Assembly: GCF_019925205.1 (NCBI RefSeq)
Contig: NC_083562.1
Location: 868,001 to 932,000 of the forward strand
Source: Metopolophium dirhodum
Taxonomy: Eukaryota; Arthropoda; Insecta; Hemiptera; Aphididae
DNA: 64,000 nucleotides
Direction: 5' to 3'
Below, one piece after another: positions 10,818-21,200 of this stretch. The translations under genes were made by a program, and so were the position numbers. Numbering within the stretch: the first letter of the stretch is position 1; every line of letters begins with the position of its first letter. The notes below the pieces were generated by a model that had not been told where the DNA came from, searched no databases, and saw only the letters and a list, made by a program, of their open reading frames with translations.

Positions 10818-12265
10818 TAGATTCTGAGCGAAGCGATGAATGTATTGATTCTACAATGATGTGTGTTTTTTTTTTTATTTTTTTTTTATTTTTGTGTCTG
10901 TCATCACCTTTTAGGACAGTTAAAGTGCTTGGATTTTCTTCAATAGTAACTTTTCTGATAGGAAAGTGAATCTAGTTGGTACTTTGGGGGGTCAAAAGTA
11001 AAAATTTCCCAGTAGTTTTCACAAGCGACGTGAAAAACAAAAGAAAAATTAAGGAAAAACGGGAATTTTTACGCAAAATCTGTTTTCGAGAAAATCGATT
11101 TTGGTTTTTGGTGTAACTCTAAAACCAATGACCGTAGGGACATGAAATTTTGACCGAATGTTTATATTAGCATTTTCTATACACCATAAAATGTACAAAA
11201 TATTTTGACTCTTTTTGAGCTGTTTACGGTCATTGTCAGTTTTCAATTTTTTTAGTTTTTTTTTCTATAAATATCAATACAATTTTATCTGTTGATTAAA
11301 AAAGCTTGAAAATTGAATAGAAGGTTCCTAGGTTATTGTTTCAAAGGCAGATGAAAAAAATTAAAAATCCTTAGTCACAGTTTTTAATTATAAGCATTTA
11401 AAGTTCAAATTTTTACAAAATACGGAAAAATCACGAAAAATAGCAAATTATTTTGAGTTGAGAATTCATAAAAATTTTTCTTTTTAAATCTAAGATTTGA
11501 AAATGTAATATAAGATTACTCATAAGTTTGTCTACCTTTATCAAAAAAAAAATGTCTAGAAGAAACTTAAATTAAATTTTTATGAGCGTCTGAAATTTAA
11601 ATTTTTACAACATTTGATATTTACTCGATTTCTCATGTAACAATTTTCTTATTTTATTGTAATTAAAAAACGAATGACTGTAGATACTTAATTTCACGAA
11701 ATGTTCATATTAGCATTTTCTATACACCATAAAATGTTGAAAATATTTTGACTTTTTTTGAGCTGTTTACGAACATTGTCAGTTTTCAATTTTTTTAGTT
11801 TTTTTTTCTATAAATATCAATAAATTTTTATTTGTTGGGTAAAAAAGCGTGAAATTTTAATATAAGGCTCCTGATATATCGTTCTAATAGCAGTTGAAAA
11901 ATATTAAAAATACATAGGCACAATTTTTTTTTATAAGCATTTAAAGTTCAAATTTTGACAACATTTATCAAATTTATAATTTATTAATTATTTTGTGGTT
12001 AAAAATGTATAAAATGTTAAACTTTTATGGCTAAAGATTGAAAATTTAAAACAAGGCTCCGAGTAAATAGGTTATATATAAATTACTTTATTCACAATAA
12101 TATCATCAAATATACTTGGTAAAATCATAGGCTGACTGACCGTTTTCGCTCAGAATCGTTTTTCTTATACAATGGTATTATATCATTGAATTCAAATTTA
12201 ACACCATCCATTACAGTGACCCACTTGTAACCTACTGTACAGCAGAGCGACATCCACTTATCCAC
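10818..12265 (-). repeat. dispersed repeat family R1, longest copy with internal duplication
   Basis: The reverse complement matches copy A. Inverted 13-mers lie at 10820-10832 (GATTCTGAGCGAA) and 12145-12157 (TTCGCTCAGAATC). The conserved end CCATTACAGTGACCCACTTG reaches about 12265. Two blocks of over 110 bp, starting at 11164 and 11707, are near identical (ATTAGCATTTTCTATACACC onward), so the body carries a 543-bp tandem duplication absent from copy A. Weak open frames here are not credible genes. Confidence 0.8.
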
Positions 12266-12454
12266 CTTTTTAGGTTGTTGTAACTTCCTTGTTGCCTTGA
12301 GAAATGTCCAATCTCCTTGATTTGTAAATACTTATTTTAATCCTTAATAGTTAATAGACAATAGTTTTAATATAGGTACTGCAGGTATACTACATTACTA
12401 CCGAATAGGTACCTATACTGTGTACGAGTACCTATATTTTCATAAGAATGAAAG

Positions 12455-12620
12455 CAGACATGTGGATAACGCTCGCTGCTGTACATTAGTGTCTATAGAG
12501 AAGTCACCGTAATGGATACTATGTTAAATTTGAATTCAAAAGGTTTAAAATCATTGTATAATAAAAATGATTCTGAGCGAGGAGTGAGGACGGTTTGTCT
12601 GCAGCGGTCAGCCTATTATA
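12455..12620 (+). repeat. dispersed repeat family R1, left-end fragment
   Basis: Contains the family's left-end blocks in order: GCTGTACATTAGTG, CACCGTAATGGATACTATGT, AAATTTGAATTCAA, ATGATTCTGAGCGAGGAG, then GCGGTCAGCC. It is diverged and lies head to head with the longer copy just upstream. Confidence 0.6.
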
Positions 12621-13476
12621 TAATCAATATAATATTATTTAATAGGTATGTAATAGTGTTATAATTATGTAATATGGGTGGCCGGGCGGGAATTTATTTT
12701 AGGAACTAATTACCTATTAAAATCGGTCAGGTCAGCGAATCAAGATGACGTGCTGAAGCACTCACCGCCGTACACGTAGGTAGTATAGGTACTAGCATAG
12801 ATTATAAATAGGTACTAACAACTACTAGGTAATAGTTATATAAGCAATCTATAGTATTTATAATCAATGTTACTATGTAAGACGATTGTACGCGAGAAGC
12901 GACGATCGTAGTACACTAGTACGGGCTAAGTACTTATTTTTGATTTATTTTATGTTTGTTTTCCAACCTAAGACTTGTCACTTGTGTTTGAATATCAATT
13001 TAGTAGTTAAGTCTTTTAATTCTTAACTTTTAAAAGGAACAGTACCGGCCACCGAGATGTACGTATACTATGTGTCAATGAGGTTTTATTAAACTTAATG
13101 GCGCTACGGTATCTACGATCTACCTATATTGGCTATATTATATTGTAATCTTTAAGTCATTACAACTTAGAAGGGACAAATGCAAATATCAATATATCAT
13201 CGTAATAAAAATTGGACCCGGGGAAACGGAAAATTCGGCCCAAATTTATTCAAGTAGTCTAAATTTTCACCAGGCCCTGGGATCGCATACCCGCTACCTT
13301 AGCCAGTCCGGCGTTCGCCTCTGATGTCACTAGTCACTCAATATAAATTTACACACACTACAGGAACCCACACCCACCTCATGTGACGGCCAACTCAATA
13401 ATTAATATTAATTATTTATACAAATATTAAGTGACAAATTTGATGTTTAAATAAAATGAAATACTACAAGTTTATC

Positions 13477-13595
13477 GCCAACGACCATACCACGTTGAAT
13501 ACACCAGTTCTCGTCCGATCACTGAAGTTAAGCAACGTCGGGCGTAGTTAGTACTTGGATGGGTGACCGCTTGGGAACACTACGTGCCGTTGGCA
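13477..13595 (+). rRNA. 5S ribosomal RNA, copy 3
   Basis: Identical to copies 1 and 2, with intact internal promoter boxes and a nine-T terminator. As in copy 1, the 3' flank reads T-run, ACTTTTT, then AAGT-like sequence. This short shared tail is what would be expected if the copies moved together with a little 3' flank. It lies about 1.3 kb beyond the 3' end of ss, in the opposite orientation to it. Confidence 0.95.
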
Positions 13596-14847
13596 TTTTT
13601 TTTTACTTTTTCAAGTGTTAATAGCTAAAAAATGAGTATAGTATTTTGATGCCAGGATAGATACGTTTTTTTAATAGCAATATGAATGAGATTATAATCA
13701 ATTTGGAGTAATTGACAATAAAATTAATTCAGTATTTTAAACACAATTGCATCTATACGAAACAATCTATTGGATTAGAACGCAATAATATTTTATAAAA
13801 TAGTCTTTGGTAATTTTAAATTAATAATTTATAATAAATAATTATATACAAAAATAAATTACAAATGGGTCAAAAATAACAAAAAAAGAAAATATTACAA
13901 ATAAATTAATTGAGAAGATTCAATAGATAGGTAAATTATGTATACAATATTTTTACAAGCAATGTAATGTATACATGTATTAAAATTTATAATCTTATGA
14001 TCTGTCCGATAAGAAAAAACTTTACATGTCGAAGCGATCGAAAATAATTATTACTGTAAAAATACAAACTAGGTTACGTCTACCAAACACAGCGCGAATA
14101 GATTTTCACAAAAATTATAATATTATTATTGTAGCCTATTCGTATCACAGAAACAAACCATAAAACTAAAATAAATCGATTTTACGATGACAAACATAAA
14201 AGTTTTAAATATAATATAAGGGAGTGGTTTACGAAAACATGTTTTGATAAAAATCAGTTTTTGTGCAATGAATTACATATTAAAATAGACGAGCAAAAGT
14301 CTGGAGAGAAATATAAAGTTAGAAATTATTTTCATAATGATATCATTTAATAGGTACATAATAATATAATATTTTATATTAATAAAATAAAATCAACATA
14401 ATATTGTAGGCCGACAAACGACGATTTCAGTATTATAATAGAGGTGTACCTACGTCATGTAGTGAATAGGAAACCCGTTTTGACCGCCGTAAATAATATG
14501 ATAAGTACGTATCGTTGCCTCCCGGTGATGATATCACTCGTCGCGCTATAAAATATCCTCCCAAATAAAGAACCTTTCGTCCGAGCACGACCCAAGTGGC
14601 CCATATCGTCGAAAAGCTAAATTTTACGAATACATCTTTGAGAACTTATAAAATGTATAGACAAGTTAGTTACCTATACATAACATGACGTATGTAAAAC
14701 AGTAAAATATCATATTATTAAACAAGCCGGGCGGTACGCTCATTTCCGTTACACCTTCCGTACACGGTTACTTCGAGCTCACCCGTCGGGGATTCTATGT
14801 ACTGTTTTTGAGGGGGAGGGGCGACGGTGCTGGTTAGGACCCAGTCG
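13596..14847. other. 3' flank of ss
   Basis: AT-rich to about 14.4 kb, then GC-richer to the end of ss. The GC-rich part (14500-14847) may be ss 3' UTR beyond the first AATAAA, or a conserved flank. No further exon could be defined. Confidence 0.4.
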
Positions 14848-14853
14848 TTTATT
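14848..14853 (-). promoter_or_regulatory. candidate polyadenylation signal AATAAA for ss
   Basis: On the minus strand AATAAA lies 39 nt past the TAA stop codon. It is the nearest canonical signal. GC-richer sequence continues to about 14500, so the true 3' UTR may be longer and use a later site. Confidence 0.4.
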
Positions 14854-14891
14854 TTTTTGGTGTGCCGTTCACTGGTTTAACAGCGTGTTGG

Positions 14892-15204
14892 TTACCTCCG
14901 AGATGGACAACAGAGGACTGCAGTCCTGTGATTTAACCGTGACTGAGACGGACTCGGGTACTGCGCCGGCGCCGGCATTACAGCGGTTTGGTGGTGAGCA
15001 GTGTGATTGTACAGATGATAGTAGTTGTTGTGGTGGTACGGATCGTGATGATAGGCATCGACCATGCTGCTGCTGCTGCTGCTGCTGTTGCTGTTGCTGC
15101 TGCTGCTGCTGCTGCTGTTGTTGTTGTTGTTGTTGCTGCTGCTGCTGCTGTTGGTGGTGGATGTGGTGTTGTTGTTGGTGGTGTTGTTGTTGTTGCTGCT
15201 GCTG
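14892..15204 (-). CDS. ss: ss coding exon 11 (C-terminus with CAG/CAA array)
   Basis: Acceptor TTTCTTTCAG at 15206-15205, stop TAA at 14894-14892. The phase set by the exon 10 donor puts the CAG/CAA array in the AGC/AAC frame, so it encodes a Ser/Asn(Thr) tract at about residues 936-982. It is followed by MVDAYHHDPYHHNNYYHLYN, a His/Tyr-rich end that resembles the end of exon 10. The competing frame would give a polyglutamine run and a different end (about 128 codons open); it is not compatible with the GTGAGT donor used. The frame choice is good but needs a cDNA. Confidence 0.72.
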
Positions 15205-18200
15205 CTGAAAGAAATAAAAATCGACGTGGTCATTGTCACTATTAATGTTACGCACGTGTCTTTGATCATCTTTCTATGGTCTAAACTAAATAATATGCGA
15301 AACATTATGTTACGTGCTTTATATCCATTTATTTCTATAATTGCTACGTGAACTTAGCTTTTTAGATAGTTTTTACACGGTTAATTATTCTGAACTTGCG
15401 AAGTACATTTTTATTTGTTTAAGGCATACCGCTTTTTTGTTTAAACAATCGTCAAACTAATAATATTACCCAAGTTTGAGTATCAAAATTATAATCATAA
15501 TTAATAGTACATAATTGAATTGAATGTACATCATTTTTACGTATAGGTACCTATTTAAAACTAATATTACTCTGAAGTCTGAAAAAGCCTTTGAATGAAT
15601 TAACTTAAAACGTTTTATTATTGTTCATTTTTATTATCTAAGTACTTTAAGTGTTCTGTGAACTATTATTACTTATAACATTTACCAATTACGATTTACT
15701 TATTATAGAAATTAAAAATGTAATTGTATACTGTGGTCAATGATCGTATAATTGCGGTAAAGCATGATTTATGCGCAGCGCGATCGGATTAGAAAACTAA
15801 AAAAACAATTTCAAGAAAAAATACCTATTATTATTTAAAAACTTAAAACACATGTTAGCGAAAACTCGCTTCGAGTTTTCATGTTTAGAATATTAATAGA
15901 AAATTATTTGATTTTTGGATTCGATCGCATTGCGCACGATTGTGCTCAAAAATAAAAACACTCACTGGTGGTGGTGATAAGCATAGAAGTGGTGCGGTGG
16001 AGGTGGTGGTGGTGGTGGGTGCGCGTGCGGGGGTGTCCATACCTCAGGGCCCCCGGTCATATGATGCTGCTGATGATGGTGGTGATGATACTGGTTTTGG
16101 TGATGGTAGTGATGGTGGTTAGCGTACGCGGCTGCCGCTGCTGCAGCCGCCGCAGCCGCCACTGTTGGACTAGGCGGTGTGTCTGGCATGTCCGCTTGTT
16201 GATGAGACTTGCAAAGCTGGTCGGACGGACTTCCGGTTGGTGGCTGTTGCGGCGCGGGTGGTGACATTTTCTTCCGCTGCGCGTACGGCGACGGTGGATG
16301 GCCGTTGATCTGCGGTGACGTCCTCGGATCACCGCCACCGTCGCCACCGGCACTACCACTACCTACATTCCCAGTAACGCTGGCACCACCACCAGCACCA
16401 CCGTTAGCACAACCAGCACCACCTCCTCCCGTTCCACTGCCACTGCCGTTAACACCGCCGCCAACGCCGCCGCCGCCGCCTCCGTTATTATTATTAACAC
16501 CGTTGCCGCCGCCGCCCGGCGATTGGTTGGGCGGCGACGACGACGAAGAGTCCCCAACACACGTGCCCCACATGAGTACCGTTTGCCTGGGGACGTCCGA
16601 ATCAGACGATTGCATTCCGTATTCGGATTTCGAGTCTTCGATTTTCAGACCATTCGGCACCGGTGGCGAGGAGCTCTTCGTGCGGAACTGAACGTCGCAC
16701 AATGGCACCAGGTACGGTAGACCGGCGGCGGCGGCCGTGGAGGTGTCCATATGACATTTTCCTATGTTGTCTTCGCCGCTCTGTTGTTGCTGCTGATGTT
16801 GTTGCTGCTGATGTTGTTGCTGCTGGTGGTGGTGATGGTGGTGGTGTAGGTGCTGCTGCTGTTGTTGCTGGTGATCCATCGACACCACTGGTGGCGATCC
16901 GTATAGCTTGTCACTGCATTCTCTGCCACCAACAGTCGCCGTCGCCACCGTGGTCAGCTGATCGTATGTGGGAAGACCACACTGCACGGGTCCCCTGGGA
17001 CTTATGTCCAAAAACCCGTTTCCCATGTATGGTGTAGTGGCCGGTGTGTGGTATTCGGTGTAATAGTTGCCCAAAGGCCTGCAAAATCAAATAACGTATG
17101 GCGTACAATAATGAGGAATAAAAATGTCTGGGAAGATTCACTAAGAATGTTCAACCTCTTTTATCCTTTGATAATGAATTTATTCGAATTCCGATTATTA
17201 TTTGTTTTAAGTATAGATACTAATATATTTTTAAAAACTTGTAGATTTTTGTATATAATTTAATGCTCGGCATGTGGCGATACAAACTAATTTTTTTCTA
17301 ATGAAAAACTCCTATTGCTATAGTTGCTTTTGTTAATAGTTATTAATTTATTAGTAAATTAATTTTAGTGTAAGTATCTAAATTAAATTTAGAATGAGTA
17401 GTTTTTGAGTTTATTTAAGTTTGTGTATTAAGAGTGATAGCCCTTACTAATAGTTTTACATAGAATATAATATATATGTATTAATATGTAATCTAGTACT
17501 AGACATGGGCATTTTTTACAAATTACAAAATGTTGATAAATTATTATTAATTATCTACTATAATTTTTTCAAAGCTATTATCATCGATATATCCTTATAG
17601 TACACAAAGTTAAATAGCTCAGTAGAAACTATTTATTCAAATTTTGATTTAGATTCGTCAATATTTTAAATAAAAATCATCTGATAAACAGTAAAAATGG
17701 TTTTATTTTTTTGAAAAGAAGCTTATTGTATCATATGATAATCTTAAATTATATAAGAATCTAAGTATTCAAAAGAATTGTGTTTAGCCTTTAAGTGTTT
17801 TAAAAAATTAAAAATCAGAATTTGAATAAAATTATTATAGGATAAAGAGGGAGAGGGGTGTGCATGCTTAGTGAATTATCATATAGATAATATTCTTACT
17901 ATACAGGAATAGGTATATCTCGACGATATAACTATAGTTAGATTAATAACGTTATAGAGTAGAATAGTAGATATACTATGAATGAATAGACAAATTTATT
18001 AATTTATACACAACGTATAATATAAAAACATTTGATTTTTTTTATAAACTCAATTATTTCTAAACATTATATCTTACCTATACTGGAACAGGTTGTCTGT
18101 GGCCGTCAGGTATGGTATTCGAGTATCGTAGAGGGTCTGATGGAAATTTGACTGATGGTATCCACCGTTATCAGCGACTACTGCCCCGTTGTACGGTCCG

Positions 18201-21200
18201 GCCGAGTACAGCGCCGCCGTGTTTAGGTTCGTGTAAAGGACGTCGGCGGTCGGCGGCGGTACGGAAGGCAACGAAGGCGCCTGGACGGCCGCCGGATATT
18301 CGACGGCCACGGTTGCCGCCACCGTTGGTGCAGGTGTCGCGGTGCTCGCCGATAATTTCCGCTTCGTCCGGCATGTCGACAAAAAGTCCCGTAGGTGCGT
18401 TTTGTACCGGCGCCTAGGCTGCGACGGTTGCGTTTGACCAGCCGACCCGGTTGTACCGGAACCGGCGGTGGCCGCCGCTGTGGTGGACGTCGTCAACGAG
18501 CCGGACAGTTGTTCCGAGTCGCTGAAGTAGCTGTTCGTCAGTCCCGCGTCCAAGTAACTCACCTTAAAGTCCATGGTCCGCTTGCCCAACAGATCGCGGC
18601 CTTCTTCTTCCCTGTATACGGGGCATGCAAGAAAACGATGCTGTATTGCCTATATTATAATATATTGTTGGTCCGCAGTTGAATATACGCGAGGCGTATA
18701 TAGCATGGGCGCATGTCGTTTACACTCAACTGTTAATATATATACCAGTACCTATACTCTGTCCAGCGAGAGAACATGCCACGGACCAATCTGTTCTTCT
18801 GCGCATCTCCACATGACACGCTGCCATAGAGTAATCGGTTTCGATGGTAGGGTGACGCGGGGGGATATGCAGAATCGGCGGGTTCTCTTGCTGGTCAGAG
18901 GATATATATATATACATCCTTATTAGTTCAGATAGATACTTACATTAAAGGCCTGTGCGTGCCTATCACAAAGTCAGGTTTTGAGTTTTTGTAAACCAGT
19001 CTGGAACTAGTCTGTAGCCATTGCCACGTGCCTGGTTTGGTCTGCACCCTATATGCAATCATTCCTGATGCTCCAGTCTTCAACACTGAAAAAACGATAA
19101 ACATATTAACTATACTATAGGTCCATAACATAATGGTGAGATTCTGTGATAGACTAAAATATATCGTTATAATTAAATATTTATTATGAATTTGAATATT
19201 TATTTTTTAACTTTGGACAAGATAATCTAATATGTTATTTTTAACAGTGTAATTTAAATTTGTCATATATTATACTTTTGTAACTTTTTGTAACCTAACC
19301 TAACCTAACCTACATGTACCGAAAAATAATCATTTTTTAGTAAGCTACTACAATTATTTTATCATATATTTTTAAAGCACTTATAATTTCTGAAAAAAAG
19401 AATATTATATTATTGTTGTTGGTATTTTACATTTTATATTTAATGTTGAATACTTGGATGTGTTTAATATTAACCAATACATATTACCTACAATCAACAT
19501 TATTGCATTCAAAGTTTAGTTAAGAGGAAAGAAACGGCAAGCGATACACTCCGCTTAGATGTAATGTGGTTTCTACAATAAATTATAAGTAAAATCAATA
19601 CAATGGGCCAGAAAAACATATTAACACTTTGTTAATAACGTATTTAAACATAGTACCATGTTAGCTAATAGTAATAATAGTAAAAATAATGACGAATTGA
19701 CGAATGCTATATTGCTACGTATACTATATATCAATATATAGTCACAAGCTCACAAAATATATTTTGTTACAACCCACCTGGACTGAGATTGACTTTTTAT
19801 TACGAGAAAACCTATAATAATTATAAGTTTAGATTATGGGCGACCAAGTGAAACACAAGTATTAGGTATCTAACTCTGTATCTGAGGTATCTAGACATTT
19901 GGTATATACTACCAATTACATATTTACTATTAACGTAAATTATATTATATAAAGTATTGATGTGTTTAAATTTATAATACGAAGCATCCAGTATAAAAAC
20001 ACTTACGTTCTTGATGGGCACTGGCGACGTACGCTAAATCATCATAATGGACTAAGTCGTATCCTCCCATATTAGCGAGTTCGGAATCACAATAACCTAA
20101 TAATAACTTGCCTCTGAAAAAAATTGTATGTTCAGTTGCATGTTATAATATCATTATAATAAAACTGTGGCACAGCGAAATTCTATTATCTCACAATGCA
20201 TTAGCTAGCGTTTTTGAACTTCTAACAATTATAGGGCAGTTATTGCCGTTATTGGTTGCAGGATTATGCTACACTATTTGCTTTTAAAATTAAAATACAT
20301 GGGGAGATTCAGCTTAGAATCTAAAATGTACCTTTTTATGATTGACCTATATTGTCAAACAAAATATTAAAAAGCTTACGAAGTGATAACAATTAGATAT
20401 AATAAAAAATATCTTTGGTTCTTATTTTTTATGGCTTTGAATTATGTAAATAAATATTTTCAAAACTTTTGTGAATGTTAACAGATTAAAACAATTTCTC
20501 TGTTGTATAGGTAATATAATATTTAAATAATATTACACGCGCTTTATATACTAAATAACTTTTTTAATTATGTAAATCATTTGAGGAGGGTAAATTTAAA
20601 TTTTAAAAATATGCATACATCAGATTTGGCTTTGAAAATGAATTGAAAAATGTATTATATAACATATCCGAATAGATATATCTGCATGACTGCATATTAT
20701 AATAACAAACACACACAATAAAATAATGAGGTATAATATAATTATAATTTTAAAGTATATAAATGAATTATATGTCAAAATTAAAATAGAAAATTAATGT
20801 AGATAACACAAACCTTTGGTCCATAGACACTAGGCTGAGATCTAGTTTATGTTTACTCTTAAACATGACTTCCTTGTGCGGTATTTCAAGTAAAGACGGT
20901 GGGCCGAACGGCGTGCAAAGCGCGAAAAGGCCCAATGGTGGTGGTTCGTCTGACTTGCGGTTTTGGCCATGAATTACTTTGATCCGTCCGCGGACGTCTA
21001 GTCTCTATCCATAAAAAAAATTAAAAAATAGTTACATTTATTGTTATCGTATTATTATTGCACAAATGAGGAAGACACGACAAAATGGGACTGCGTACAT
21101 AATTACAGTAATTGTGTTAATATGTTATATTATATAATATTATATGTTATTCATTATTATTATTATTGTCGTTTTTGTAATTTTATTTTACCAAAAAACC

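Larger units (their letters stand above)
7221..13476. other. region between 5S copies 2 and 3
   Basis: A mosaic of mobile-element remnants: the hAT-like end (7.5-7.66 kb), the 1.7-kb element with inverted ends (8.49-10.17 kb), and R1 copies at 10.82-12.27 and 12.46-12.62 kb. The 12.6-13.4 kb part is less AT-rich and has no credible open frame. Confidence 0.6.

Noticed and set aside
10754..11246. Small frames inside the dispersed repeat
   Set aside because: Not preserved in other copies of the family; the repeat appears non-coding.
14885..15351. Long plus-strand frames rich in Cys, Leu or Ala
   Set aside because: They are the antisense translations of the CAG/CAA array in ss exon 11; any frame through a trinucleotide array stays open.
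16209..16691. 160-codon plus-strand Pro-rich frame
   Set aside because: It is the antisense of the Gly-rich tract of ss exon 10 and has no independent support.
18112..18926. Several plus-strand Arg-rich frames of about 100 codons
   Set aside because: They are shadows of GC-rich ss exon 9 and its flanks.
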